Assembly (NCBI GenBank): GCA_038325665.1
Contig: JBBQJF010000007.1
Coordinates: 1-38,931 of the forward strand
Direction: 5' to 3'
Source of the DNA: CAUJGQ01 sp038325665
Lineage (GTDB): Bacteria; Chloroflexota; Dehalococcoidia; CAUJGQ01
Length of the DNA: 38,931 nt
Shown here: one piece after another, positions 15,842-23,757 of the stretch
Layout: every line of letters begins with the position of its first letter
Numbering within the stretch: position 1 is the first letter of the stretch
Program-made: the position numbers and the translations under genes
The notes under the pieces: generated by a model
What the model saw: the letters and a program-made list of their open reading frames with translations, nothing else
Told to the model about the DNA's origin: nothing
Database searches by the model: none

Positions 15842-16834
15842 TCAATCGTCTCCCCAGTCCTGGAAAACGGGGTTGTAGCAGGCGACGCGATGGCCGGCGA
15901 TGCCATCCTCCAACAGCGCCGGCGCCGGTTCGGTGCGGCAACGATTGGTGGCCTTCACGCAGCGCGGCAGAAACGCGCACTCCTCGGGAAGCTCGGCCAT
16001 ATTGGGCGGCGCGCCGGGGATGGCGTGCAGTTTGCCGTTGTGGCGGTCCAGCCGCGGCAGCGTCGAGAGCAGCGACCAGGTGTACGGATGACGCGGTTCA
16101 CGGTAGAGTCGCTCGACCGTGCCGACCTCGATGAAGTTGCCGCCATACATGACCGCGACCTCATCCGCCATCTGCGCCACTACACCAAGGTCATGCGTGA
16201 TCAACAGGATGGCCGTGCCGCGCTCGCGGCGTAGGGTATCAAGCTCGTGCAGAATCTGGGCCTGGACCGTGACATCAAGTGACGAGGTTGGCTCGTCGGC
16301 AATGATCACGCTGGGGTTGAGCGCCGTCGCCATCGCGATCATCACCCGCTGGCACATACCGCCCGACAGATGGAAGGGATAGGAGCCGGCGATCCGTTCT
16401 GCATCAGCGAGGCCCACCTGCTTGAGGATCTCGATTGACCGGCGCTTGCGATCCTTCTTGGGGATGTCGAGGTGGCTGGTGAGGATCTCCTCGACCTGCT
16501 TGCCAATCGGCAGCACGGGGTTCAGTCCACTGACGGGGTCCTGGAAGATCATCGACATCTCGCGACCGCGAATCCGGCGTAGTTCCTCATCGCCGAGCGC
16601 CATGAGATTGCGTCCGGCAAGGCGCACCTCGCCGCGTGTGATCTTGCCCGGGAAGGGAATCAGTCGCAGAAGTGACAGCGCGAGGCTGCTCTTGCCGCAG
16701 CCACTCTCTCCCACGACTGCCAGGACCTTGCCCGGTTCGAGCGAAAAGCTGACACCGCGCACCGCCTTGATCACGCCCTCTTTCGTGAAGAACGAGGTGT
16801 GCAGATCACGCGCTTCCAGGATCGGTTCGGCCAT
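15842..16834 (-). CDS. Oligopeptide/dipeptide-type ABC transporter ATP-binding protein
   Basis: A 330-residue ATPase of the OppD/DppD type. Walker A is GESGCGKSS, the signature LSGGMCQRV, Walker B VIIADEPTSSLD, and the switch histidine is in LLITHDLGVV. The C-terminal extension CAFLPRCVKATNRC is the cysteine-bearing oligopeptide-transporter domain found in this subfamily. Such proteins energise uptake of peptides, nickel or sugars through two permeases and a binding protein. None of those partners is encoded nearby, nor is the usual second ATPase, so it is an orphan here. It converges with holA (30 bases between stops). The ribosome-binding site before ATG 16834 is weak (GAGAG). Confidence 0.93.
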   Translation of the reverse strand: MAEPILEARDLHTSFFTKEGVIKAVRGVSFSLEPGKVLAVVGESGCGKSSLALSLLRLIPFPGKITRGEVRLAGRNLMALGDEELRRIRGREMSMIFQDPVSGLNPVLPIGKQVEEILTSHLDIPKKDRKRRSIEILKQVGLADAERIAGSYPFHLSGGMCQRVMIAMATALNPSVIIADEPTSSLDVTVQAQILHELDTLRRERGTAILLITHDLGVVAQMADEVAVMYGGNFIEVGTVERLYREPRHPYTWSLLSTLPRLDRHNGKLHAIPGAPPNMAELPEECAFLPRCVKATNRCRTEPAPALLEDGIAGHRVACYNPVFQDWGDD

Positions 16835-16949
16835 GGTGACACTCTCGCGTACCCGTCGATGACGGGCGGGGCTTCTCTTGCAGTATAGCGAATCGCGGCC
16901 CGAAGGCGGCCATCAAGCGCCGGCGTCCGTATTACCCGCACGCGCGAAA

Positions 16950-16976
16950 GCCCCCGTCCCCAATCAGGGAGGGGGC
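16950..16976 (-). terminator. Probable terminator of lexA
   Basis: A strong hairpin 20 bases after the lexA stop: GCCCCC and GGGGGC pair, as do TCCC and GGGA, around loop CAATCA, with one bulged G. On the minus strand only CTTTC follows, so the T-tract is poor. The shape also resembles the dispersed GC hairpins elsewhere in the window. Confidence 0.5.
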
Positions 16977-16996
16977 CGCTCGCGGCGATCCCGTCA

Positions 16997-17638
16997 CTAT
17001 TCGGGCAGACGTACCGTGGAGATGACGCGGCCACGGACCTCGACGTTGTCCGCGGTCGTATAGATCGGCTCCATCGTGGCGTTCATCGGCTGGAGACGAA
17101 TGCGATCACCCTCGCGATAGAACTTCTTCAGGGTCGTCTCGCCCTCATGGCGTAGCCACACCGCCGCCATCTCGCCGTCGTTCACATCCGCCGTCGATTG
17201 AAGCAACACGATATCGCCGTCGTTGATCAGCGCGTCGATCATCGACGTGCCCTTCACGCGCAGGGCGAACACATCCTCGCGCCCACCGATAAAGTCATCG
17301 GTTACCGGGATCATCTCGGCGCTGGCCGCCTCGCTGAACGTGTCAGCCTCGGGTACGGGGATAGGAGCGCCGGCCGCGATCGTGCCCAGCAGCGGCACCT
17401 CGACAATGCGGGCGCGCCGCCGCCCGCCGTCGAGCAGCTCGATCGCGCGAGAGATGTCGGGGTCACGGCGGATCACCCCCTGCCGCTCCAACGCCCTCAG
17501 GTTGTAATCCACCACCGAGGTCGAGCTGATCGCGCACCCGACCTGGATGTCACGGATGCTGGGCGGATAGTCCTTCTTGCGCATGAACTCGCGGATGAAT
17601 TGGAGAATTTTCTGTTGTTTGGGCGACAGGTCACGCAC
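16997..17638 (-). CDS. lexA: SOS-response transcriptional repressor LexA
   Basis: A 213-residue LexA, read from a GTG at 17638. GGGGAGGTGG sits just upstream, and the protein then begins VRDLSPKQQKILQFIREF, the normal LexA opening. A longer frame exists up to 17749, but it would run through the operators and the -35 element and is rejected. The DNA-binding domain includes GCAISSTSVVDYNLRALERQ. The self-cleavage site is the Ala-Gly in GTIAAGAP, the catalytic serine is in VKGTSMIDA and the lysine in TTLKKFYRE. LexA blocks damage-response genes until RecA filaments trigger its cleavage. Two operators upstream show self-repression. Confidence 0.96.
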   Translation of the reverse strand: MRDLSPKQQKILQFIREFMRKKDYPPSIRDIQVGCAISSTSVVDYNLRALERQGVIRRDPDISRAIELLDGGRRRARIVEVPLLGTIAAGAPIPVPEADTFSEAASAEMIPVTDDFIGGREDVFALRVKGTSMIDALINDGDIVLLQSTADVNDGEMAAVWLRHEGETTLKKFYREGDRIRLQPMNATMEPIYTTADNVEVRGRVISTVRLPE

Positions 17639-17698
17639 CGACCACCTCCCCTGCGAACGTCCCGCCCCTCTGTCGAGCGGGTCAAACACGCTGTTTTG

Positions 17699-17710
17699 GA
17701 ACTCCTGTTC
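17699..17710. promoter_or_regulatory. LexA box 1 (exact) upstream of lexA
   Basis: GAACTCCTGTTC is an exact GAAC-N4-GTTC operator. It lies just downstream of the predicted transcription start, 61 bases upstream of the GTG start codon. Confidence 0.85.
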
Positions 17711-17714
17711 TAGC

Positions 17715-17726
17715 GAACAAATGTAC
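17715..17726. promoter_or_regulatory. LexA box 2 (one mismatch) upstream of lexA
   Basis: GAACAAATGTAC differs from the GAAC-N4-GTTC consensus at one position. It overlaps the -10 element and lies 16 bases from box 1, about one and a half helical turns, so two dimers could bind the promoter. Confidence 0.7.
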
Positions 17727-17749
17727 CGTAACGGCGTGGAAACTGTCAA
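17720..17749 (-). promoter_or_regulatory. lexA promoter
   Basis: On the minus strand TTGACA (17744-17749) and TACATT (17720-17725) are 18 bases apart. The -10 element lies inside LexA box 2. Transcription would begin near 17713 and give a leader of about 75 bases. Confidence 0.7.
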
Positions 17750-17901
17750 CCGGCGTGTGTCACCCGCGACAGGTGGAGGTCGCGTGCGCGGGTGGCGGAC
17801 CGCACCCGTGACGAGTGCCCCGCATCTGCCGCGGGGCGGGTTGGGGCGACGGCGTCATGCCCGTAGAATGGTGGGACATACCTGGCGGAGGAGAGGTGCG
17901 A

Positions 17902-18600
17902 ATGGTGACGGATGGCGGGACGAAGCGGGCGTTGGTGGTGGCGGCTCACCCCGACGACCCGGATTTTGGCGCGGGCGGCACGGCGGCGTTGTGGTCGCGC
18001 GACGGCTGGGAGTTCTACTACCTGGTCTGCACCGATGGCTCGAAGGGCACGGCCGACCCGGACATGACCTCGGAGCGGCTGATTCCGATGCGCCGCGAGG
18101 AACAGCGGGCGGCGGCGCGGGCGCTGGGCGTGAAAGACTGCTACTTCCTCGATCATGTCGATGGCGAGTTGACTGTCAACCGCACGCTTCTCGGCCAGAT
18201 CGTTCGTCACATCCGCATGTTGCAGCCCGACGCGGTGTTCACCCATTGTCTCGATGTGATCCAGCGCAACGCGTTCATCAACCACAGTGACCACCGCGCC
18301 ACTGGTCAGACCACCGTTGACGCCGTGTATCCCACTGCCCGCGACATTCTCAACTTTCCCGAGCAGATTGCGGAAGGGCTGGCCGCCCACAAGGTCGGGG
18401 AACTCTACCTGTGGGGGGCGAACGACAGCAACTTCGATGTCGATATCAGCGATGTCGTTGATCAAAAGATCACCGGACTGCTGGAGCATCATTCGCAGTT
18501 CGGCGGGCGTGAGGATTTTGTCCAGTTTGTCCGCCAGCGCTGGCAGGACGAATCCGGGCGCTACCTCGAGCGGTTCCTCAAGGTCTCGCTGCTGAGATAG
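17902..18600 (+). CDS. PIG-L/LmbE-family zinc deacetylase
   Basis: A 232-residue protein from ATG 17902, preceded by GGAGGAGAGG; upstream in-frame starts lack this. The zinc site motif AHPDD is at residues 15-19 (VAAHPDDPDFGAGG), the aspartate-rich SKGT loop follows, and the third ligand region is NHSDHRATG near residue 128. Family members remove N-acetyl groups from sugar derivatives, for example in mycothiol or bacillithiol synthesis (MshB, BshB) or in antibiotic pathways. The substrate cannot be told. The NUDIX gene starts 10 bases downstream, so the two probably form an operon with the DUF4258/DUF2283 genes. Confidence 0.92.
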   Translation: MVTDGGTKRALVVAAHPDDPDFGAGGTAALWSRDGWEFYYLVCTDGSKGTADPDMTSERLIPMRREEQRAAARALGVKDCYFLDHVDGELTVNRTLLGQIVRHIRMLQPDAVFTHCLDVIQRNAFINHSDHRATGQTTVDAVYPTARDILNFPEQIAEGLAAHKVGELYLWGANDSNFDVDISDVVDQKITGLLEHHSQFGGREDFVQFVRQRWQDESGRYLERFLKVSLLR

Positions 18601-18610
18601 GGTATCGACC

Positions 18611-19156
18611 ATGCCGAACTATTGCGGCAACTGTGGCGCCGCGCTGGAACGGCGCGAGGTGTTCGGGCGCGAGCGGCCGGTCTGCCCGGCGTGCGGTCAG
18701 GTTCATTTCGACGACCCGAAGGTCGCGGTCGGTGTGGTCGCGGCGCGTGATGGGCAGATTCTGCTCACCCGCCGCAACCACGAGCCGAAGATGGGCTGCT
18801 GGTCATTTCCCTCGGGCTTCGTCGATGCCCACGAGGATGTGGTCGCCGCCGCTGCGCGTGAAGCGTGGGAAGAGACCGGCATCCGCGTGGCGGTCGGCCC
18901 GCTGCTCGGCGTGTACCAGGAGCCGGGCAGTCGCGTGATCTATCTCGCCTACGCTGCCGAGGCCGCTCCCGGCGAGCCGGTCATCGGCGACGAGTGCCTG
19001 GACGTGCGGTTTTTCCCCCCCGATGCCTTGCCCGATCTCGCGTTCCATCACGACGCCGCGATTCTCGACGCGTGGCGCGGGCTGCGCCACGATGACGTTT
19101 CCGGACGCGACACGCCTGCCCTTCCATGGTTTGAACAGCAACGTGGCTCACAATGA
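18611..19156 (+). CDS. NUDIX hydrolase with N-terminal zinc ribbon
   Basis: A 181-residue protein. Residues 4-28 form a zinc ribbon (YCGNCG and CPACGQ). The NUDIX box is complete: a Gly, five residues, Glu, seven residues and REAWEETGI, inside GFVDAHEDVV...REAWEETGI. NUDIX enzymes cleave nucleoside diphosphates linked to another group; ribbon-bearing ones include NudC-like NADH/RNA-cap pyrophosphatases and ADP-ribose hydrolases. The NudC signature SQPWPF is not seen, so a broad call is safer. Its TGA overlaps the ATG of the DUF4258 frame (ATGA at 19153), showing translational coupling. Confidence 0.93.
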   Translation: MPNYCGNCGAALERREVFGRERPVCPACGQVHFDDPKVAVGVVAARDGQILLTRRNHEPKMGCWSFPSGFVDAHEDVVAAAAREAWEETGIRVAVGPLLGVYQEPGSRVIYLAYAAEAAPGEPVIGDECLDVRFFPPDALPDLAFHHDAAILDAWRGLRHDDVSGRDTPALPWFEQQRGSQ

Positions 19157-19565
19157 CCAATCCACGACCCGTCACGATCGACGCTCACGCCCGGCAGCAG
19201 AAGCGAAAGCGTGACATCACCATGGAGCATATCGATCTCGTGCTTTGTATGTATCACACGAGCTATCCGGCCGAACCTCTACCCAGCCGGGCGTACCGCC
19301 CGGTCGTATACGTTGCCACCGTGGTAAGCGTTCAGCCATCAGTGCTCAGTCATCAGCCCACCAGTTCATCGTCAGGATAATCCGCCCCCACCGCGCCCGC
19401 GCCCGTGTGGTGGTCGCCGACCGTGGCCGGCTGGGTGCTGAACGCTGACGGCTGATGACGGAACGCTTACCCACCGTGCAAGGGCGTGACCATTAAGTGT
19501 ACGTCCGTGAGCACACCAACCCGCCTCGTGTGACCTCGGTCGTCTGGAGAGGGGTTGACCAGTGA
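19153..19565 (+). pseudogene. DUF4258 gene broken by a MITE-like insertion and a nonsense codon
   Basis: The frame starts at 19153, overlapping the NUDIX stop (ATGA), and encodes a DUF4258 N-terminus: TIDAHARQQKRKRDITMEH, DLVLCMYHTSYPAE and RPVVYVATV. It is then interrupted at 19324 by the 147-bp repeat element. After the element come QGRDH, a TAA at 19494-19496, and a typical DUF4258 ending, VYVREHTNPPRVTSVVWRG, with a stop at 19563-19565 that overlaps the GTG of the next gene. Removing the element plus one 8-base target copy (155 bases) puts both halves in the same frame. The TAA would be an AAA lysine codon in the intact gene (one base change). So there are two lesions, and the encoded N-terminal fragment now ends at 19380. 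Confidence 0.88.
19324..19470. mobile_element. 147-bp MITE-like element with 34-bp imperfect terminal inverted repeats
   Basis: The ends are GTAAGCGTTC (19324-19333) and GAACGCTTAC (19461-19470), exact reverse complements. The inverted match continues inward, 26 of 34 positions. Directly outside both ends is the 8-base sequence CCACCGTG (19316-19323 and 19471-19478), the signature of target-site duplication. Both arms are written in phased 7-base units of the form NNTCAGN (GTTCAGC CATCAGT on the left). No transposase frame fits within it, so it must have been mobilised from outside. It splits the DUF4258 gene. Confidence 0.85.
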
Positions 19566-19804
19566 CCGACTTTATTCCTTACGCCGGGTACATCCAGGAT
19601 GGCGATATCGTCTATGTTGAGCTTCGGGACACGCCAATTGACCGTCCATACGAGCTTGACGCGTGGTGTAATGTGGACCTCGCGGCCGATGGCTCGGTCG
19701 TCGCCATCGAGTTTGTTAACGCGACTGACACTCTCATCTTGAGTGATGTGCCGGAGCGCGAGACAGTCGAACGCCTGATTCGCGCGGCCGGCATCCAGTT
19801 CTAG
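19562..19804 (+). CDS. DUF2283-like protein
   Basis: An 80-residue protein from a GTG at 19562 that overlaps the TGA of the DUF4258 frame. Its pattern (DGDIVYVELRD, then a Asn-Val-Asp-Leu stretch with DGSVVAIEFVNA) is that of the DUF2283 family, whose members have a conserved Y-x-E/R-strand followed by D-x-x-G-x-x-x-G/A-I-E. DUF4258 and DUF2283 genes are very often adjacent and are suspected of working together, possibly as a toxin/antitoxin-like pair; no biochemical role is established to my knowledge. The partner is destroyed here, so this gene may be an orphan antitoxin-like remnant. Its translation may have depended on the DUF4258 stop. Confidence 0.75.
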   Translation: MTDFIPYAGYIQDGDIVYVELRDTPIDRPYELDAWCNVDLAADGSVVAIEFVNATDTLILSDVPERETVERLIRAAGIQF

Positions 19805-19982
19805 GCTGAACGAACGCCGGACTTGACGCGTCCCGAACAGCCCATTGTGCGGGAGGAGGCGCGCCCGGATGTCGCGGTGCCTCGAGCGACTTCGACCAGC
19901 GCGTGAATACTCCTCGTGGTTGGGCGGGACGAACGCGTGGAATAGCGGACCAAGAGCCGCCGCATCTGCTACGTTGGTCGTG

Positions 19983-21209
19983 ATGATCACCACTGCGACC
20001 ACCTCACTGACCGCCGAGTTTCGCGCGTACGCCCGCGGGTTAGGTTTTGCCTCCGTGGGGGTGGCGCGCGCCGAGGCGCTGCCCGAGACACGGCAGGTGT
20101 TCGAGGAACGCATCGGGCTGGGCATGTTCGAGGGCATGCCGTGGTTCACGGCCGAGCGCGCCGTCCGCGCCACCGACCCGGCGCGGTCGTTGACGGGCGC
20201 TGTTTCGGTGGTGACGCTTGCGGCGCCCTATTGGACGGCCCTACCGACGACGGCCGCCGAGCTGGGGCCGTCGCTGCGCGGGCGCATCGCCCGCTATGCC
20301 TGGGGGCGCGACTATCACCGCGTGATCGAGAAGAAGCTCAAAGCGCTGTGCGGCTGGCTCGACGAACGCGTACCAGGTGTTCGCAGCCGGCCGCTAGTGG
20401 ACTATGGACCGCTGGCGGAGCGCGCCTATGCCGCCCGCTCCGGTCTCGGCTGGACCGGCAAGAGCACCAATCTGCTCACTCCGGGCATTGGCTCGTGGAC
20501 GCTGCTCGCGGACATAATCACCACGGCAGGCCTCGACCCGGACAGGCCGCTCCGCAAGACCTGCGGCGCCTGCACCCGCTGTGTGGCGGCGTGTCCCACG
20601 GGGGCGATAGATGGCCCGTATGTGCTCGACAGCCGCCGCTGCATCTCCTTCCAGACAATCGAGCAGCGGGGGCCGGTGCCGCGGGCGCTGCGGCCCTTAC
20701 ATGGCGACTGGCTGTTCGGCTGTGACATCTGCCAAGATGTCTGCCCGGTACCGGGCGCGCACACTGTCGCGCCGCTGCCCGAATTCGCCCCGGCCGGCGT
20801 CGAGGTTGCCGCGCCCGCCTTGCTGCCATTGCTCGACCTGAGCGAGGACGGCTTCCGCGCCATGTTCGCCGGGCGGGCGGTCATGCGCGCCAAACGCGAG
20901 GGACTGGTGCGCAACGCCTGCATCGCCCTCGGCAATATCGGCGACGAGGCGGCGATACCCGCGCTGATCCGTGCGCTCGACGACGTGAGCGCGCTGGTGC
21001 GCGGCCACGCCGCCTGGGCGTTGGGCCGCATCGGTGGGCGCGCCGCCAGCACGGCACTCGCCGCCGCTGCCATCCGCGAGCCGGACCCGTGGGCACGCGA
21101 CGAACTGGCGCTGGCGCGGGACGGGGGCGGCCGTGTTGATGGCAGCTATGATGCGACCGCGCTGGCGGAGTGGCTGTCGGCGCCCGACTCATCTCGCCGC
21201 CGGCCCTAA
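19983..21209 (+). CDS. queG: Epoxyqueuosine reductase QueG
   Basis: A 408-residue enzyme for the last step of queuosine synthesis in tRNA anticodons: cobalamin-dependent reduction of epoxyqueuosine. The N-terminal cobalamin domain includes TLAAPYW, RIARYAWGRDYHRVI and the catalytic region VDYGPLAERAYAARSGLGW. Two 4Fe-4S motifs are CGACTRCVAACPTGA (near residue 195) and CDICQDVCPVPG (near 245). HEAT repeats form the C-terminus (LGNIGDEAAIPALIRALDD). The start at 19983 (MITTATTSLTAEFRAYARGL) fits the family; an earlier ATG at 19869 has a better GGGAGGAGG but would add about 38 unrelated residues. The stop overlaps by 4 bases the end of the convergent secreted-protein gene. Confidence 0.93.
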   Translation: MITTATTSLTAEFRAYARGLGFASVGVARAEALPETRQVFEERIGLGMFEGMPWFTAERAVRATDPARSLTGAVSVVTLAAPYWTALPTTAAELGPSLRGRIARYAWGRDYHRVIEKKLKALCGWLDERVPGVRSRPLVDYGPLAERAYAARSGLGWTGKSTNLLTPGIGSWTLLADIITTAGLDPDRPLRKTCGACTRCVAACPTGAIDGPYVLDSRRCISFQTIEQRGPVPRALRPLHGDWLFGCDICQDVCPVPGAHTVAPLPEFAPAGVEVAAPALLPLLDLSEDGFRAMFAGRAVMRAKREGLVRNACIALGNIGDEAAIPALIRALDDVSALVRGHAAWALGRIGGRAASTALAAAAIREPDPWARDELALARDGGGRVDGSYDATALAEWLSAPDSSRRRP

Positions 21210-21814
21210 CGTGGCACGAAGTCGAGCACGGGGTGCAAGAAGATCCGGGTCGCACCCGCGCGAAGCGGTGCGTCGTTGCCGACAAACCCAACCCCGGTGA
21301 TATCGGCGGTACCCGACGCGGCCGTGGGGCGGTTCGACGAGGGCGCCCCGACGTGTTCCACGACCGCATCTCGCGCCCGCTGCATGCGGTCAACGAGCGT
21401 TTGGTCGGTGGACAGCGCGCAATTGACCGTATCCAAGAATTTGACAACAAGGGTCTGGCTGGGATCGGCCGGCTCGGCGACCGTCAGTGCCAGGTCACCG
21501 GCGCTGTCCACGATGGCATCGATCAACGTGACCGTGATGGTGTACGTCGTGAGTTCGACCGGCGCGGCGCGGGCAAGGCGCGGGACCACGTCGGGGGCGG
21601 GAAGGGCAAGGAGATCGGTGACGGTCGTGGTCACGGGCGTGAGGTTTACAAGCGACGCGTCGTCATCGCCGAGGGTGCGGATCGGCCACCGGTCGCCGGT
21701 ACAGGCGGCCGCCACGGCGGGAGCGCGCGGGGTCGTGGCGGAGACCGTGTGTGCCGCCGTACCGACCCAGGCGGCTGCCAATCCCATCAGTAACGCGCGT
21801 TTGAGCGCTCGCAT
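21206..21814 (-). CDS. Secreted protein of unknown function
   Basis: A 202-residue protein whose ATG at 21814 follows GAGGAGC. The N-terminus is a Sec signal peptide (MRALKRALLMGLAAAWVGTA, with cleavage likely near VSA-TT). The mature part opens ACTGDRWPIRTLGDDDASLVN and ends ITGVGFVGNDAPLR...IFLHPVLDF. I recognise this W-P-I-(K/R)-T opening and H-P-V-L-(D/E) ending from unannotated secreted proteins of several bacterial phyla, but know no function. The mature protein looks beta-rich with two cysteines that could pair. It is the last of three same-strand genes with the Hcp-like and barrel proteins. Confidence 0.8.
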   Translation of the reverse strand: MRALKRALLMGLAAAWVGTAAHTVSATTPRAPAVAAACTGDRWPIRTLGDDDASLVNLTPVTTTVTDLLALPAPDVVPRLARAAPVELTTYTITVTLIDAIVDSAGDLALTVAEPADPSQTLVVKFLDTVNCALSTDQTLVDRMQRARDAVVEHVGAPSSNRPTAASGTADITGVGFVGNDAPLRAGATRIFLHPVLDFVPR

Positions 21815-21957
21815 GGACGGCTCCTCGAATGATGGCGCGATACCGATGCGCCGGTTTTGCCGCGAAGCTTGCGGCGATGGGTCCCCGCGTGAGACGGCCG
21901 ACCGGTAGGACGGGTGGCCGGTCAGCGGCGCGACCAAAATCGAATCGCCGTTCCGGC

Positions 21958-22503
21958 TCAGGGGCCAGTGTTGAGGGTAGGCGTGTTGGTGACCTGGCTC
22001 CACTGCACCATCTGCCGGGTACCCAGGGTGCCGTCAGGCGCCTGCGGGGCATACGACACTTGCATCGCGCCGTACACCATATCGACCTGCTCGACTGGAG
22101 CGTCGTCGCCGGTGCTTCCAGACCAGCCCACGCCGCTGATGAACACCAGTTTGAACGTGTAGATCAGGTAATCGGCGCTCGCGCCGGTCGCCCCGGACCT
22201 TCGCAGCGCCAGGGTGACGGTATCATAGCGGGCTCCGGCCGCACACGCCGTGAACAACCGTGGCGACGCGGAATCGACCGGCTTCTTGACGGTGAGCATC
22301 TGAAACTTCACCTTACCCGCCGCCGCTCCGGTCGTCGCCGAGCCGATGGTTGTCGGGTTCTGCGCGCCAAAGCTGAACTCGGAGATTTCAATCGCATTCC
22401 GATGGTCTCGATCTTGGGATTCTCCCGCGGTCGTTGCCGCTCCCCCGGATGTGAGACCGCCGAGTTGAGCTCCGTTAAATGTCAGAAGGGCATCGAATGC
22501 CAT
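21958..22503 (-). CDS. Hcp-like (type VI tube protein family) protein
   Basis: A 181-residue protein from an ATG behind GGAGGAG. It carries the Hcp pattern: an N-terminal MAFDALLTFNG strand, AIEISEFSFGAQNP, KVKFQMLTVKKPVDSASPRLF, TACAAG, YLIYTFKLVFISGVGWSG, PVEQVDMVYGAMQVSY and a C-terminal PQAPDGTLG. Hcp forms the hexameric inner tube of type VI secretion in diderm bacteria. Nothing else of that system (sheath, VgrG, TssJLM) is in the window, and the likely host phylum is not known for it. It may be a stand-alone extracellular or structural relative. No signal peptide is visible. The leader contains heptad repeats. Confidence 0.85.
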   Translation of the reverse strand: MAFDALLTFNGAQLGGLTSGGAATTAGESQDRDHRNAIEISEFSFGAQNPTTIGSATTGAAAGKVKFQMLTVKKPVDSASPRLFTACAAGARYDTVTLALRRSGATGASADYLIYTFKLVFISGVGWSGSTGDDAPVEQVDMVYGAMQVSYAPQAPDGTLGTRQMVQWSQVTNTPTLNTGP

Positions 22504-22523
22504 GTGCTCCTCCGTTGCGATTA

Positions 22524-22558
22524 GGTAGTAGGTGTTGGGTGTATGGATGTTGAGGGTA
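22524..22558. repeat. Heptad repeats in the leader of the Hcp-like gene
   Basis: Five phased 7-base units (GGTAGTA, GGTGTTG, GGTGTAT, GGATGTT, GAGGGTA) lie about 10 bases upstream of the ribosome-binding site. GGTGTTG is identical to units at 8360-8373 and 28725-28731. The small hairpin found in the other copies is missing here. Confidence 0.6.
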
Positions 22559-22607
22559 TGGCCTCGCTGTTCATGCCTGATGGCCCCGAGTGGGGCAGGA
22601 ACGACTC

Positions 22608-23162
22608 CTACGCGTTCGTGAGGAAGGTAAAACGGAACTCGGCGGAGCCGTCACCGCCGAGGTCGGAGGGGTCTTGGCGCGCGACGTAGCTGCCGGCGGC
22701 GCCGAGATAGCGGCCGGTGCCGCCGGTGACCGCGAACACCGTATTGCCACCCGTCGATGCGCCCATGCCGATGATCGTGCCGTCGCGGAGGTTAAAGGTG
22801 TGGATCTCAACGCTGCCGATGGCGTAGGAGCCGGTTACGAACGAGGATCCCGTGCTGAAGCTGGCGGCATGGAATTCACCGATCGATGCTCCTCCCGAGC
22901 TATCGAGAAGCTCGCCATACGTTGTCAGCCGGTCGCCCGCCATCGGGGTCTCGCCGTGTCGGTGGTTCGTACCATACATGCGCCACGAGCGACCGTAGAG
23001 CGTCAGTGTTCGCGTTGTCGATGTGTCGCGCCGGGGCGCCCTCTCGGCGGCGTGGGTGTGAGGGACCTTGGCCGTCAGCCCGAGTCCGAGTCCGCCGGCG
23101 ATCATGGCGAGTCCGCGGGTGAGCAACCGGCGACGTGGCGCCGGAGGATTTCTGCCGTCCAT
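22608..23162 (-). CDS. Exported allene-oxide-cyclase/dirigent-like barrel protein
   Basis: A 184-residue protein from an ATG behind AGGAGG (9 bases). The N-terminus has a twin-arginine-type signal: RRRLLTRG followed by LAMIAGGLGLGLTA. The mature part has the pattern of allene-oxide-cyclase/dirigent-like beta-barrels: repeated strands, GEFHAASFSTG, DGTIIGMGA and the hallmark TGGTGRYLGAAGSYVARQ. In plants such barrels steer radical or oxide cyclisations; bacterial members are uncharacterised, so no reaction is proposed. It is the first of three minus-strand genes for probably exported or structural proteins, with gaps of about 100 bases between genes. Confidence 0.75.
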   Translation of the reverse strand: MDGRNPPAPRRRLLTRGLAMIAGGLGLGLTAKVPHTHAAERAPRRDTSTTRTLTLYGRSWRMYGTNHRHGETPMAGDRLTTYGELLDSSGGASIGEFHAASFSTGSSFVTGSYAIGSVEIHTFNLRDGTIIGMGASTGGNTVFAVTGGTGRYLGAAGSYVARQDPSDLGGDGSAEFRFTFLTNA

Positions 23163-23757
23163 CCCGTTAGAACCTCCTGTTCCCTCGCGAGGCGCACTGG
23201 CTCAACCTGATTCCAGTCCTCGCACACGACTTCACCAGTGCGATGTCCTACAATACATAACGAATCATCCGGCAAGGTACGCCGAGCGCGGCATAACCGC
23301 CGCGATCCAATGCATGTTCGGAGCAATGCCGGTAGATAATAGGAGGCGATAGGCCGACCGTCAAGACGAAAAGTCACAAAACGACGGCTATTCGCTCGGC
23401 AGGGTATGCGATAGTTGCGAAAGCGTGAAGATTAGCCCTTTGGTGACGCCCAAATCGGAGTTGTGCCACGGACTTAATCGACTGGTACCAGGGCTAATGC
23501 TTCGGAAAATGATAGCCAACGACCTAACATATCTGTCCAAGTGGCGCTAAGGACTGTCGGTGATCTTATCCCTCTTCGCGCGGCGGTGGGGCAGCATTGC
23601 CATCGGTTCAGAAAAGGACCCCGGGCAATGGGTGTGATTCTCGCGTGTGATACGTAGGGGCGGAGCGGGGGGGCGGATCACGGATTGACGGTTGTGATAG
23701 GCTGCCCTCAATGCCGTCCTGAACCACCTCTCCGGCACGGCATGTCGTGGAGGCGAA
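23163..23757. other. Gene-free divergent region with a widely spaced 9-bp inverted repeat
   Basis: No gene is supported. The stretch 23340-23550 is AT-richer than most of the window. ATTAGCCCT (23431-23439) and AGGGCTAAT (23490-23498) are exact reverse complements 50 bases apart, so a 68-base RNA arm or a paired operator is possible. The upstream regions of both the barrel gene and the membrane peptide lie here, but no clear promoter was found. Confidence 0.4.

Noticed and set aside
17639..17749. Longer LexA start adding 37 residues
   Set aside because: The extension would translate through both operators and the -35 element and has no family sequence; the GTG at 17638 has a strong ribosome-binding site.
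23170..23182. GAAC-CTCCT-GTTC near the barrel gene start, resembling a LexA box
   Set aside because: The spacer is five bases instead of four, and the sequence is explained by the ribosome-binding site on the minus strand.
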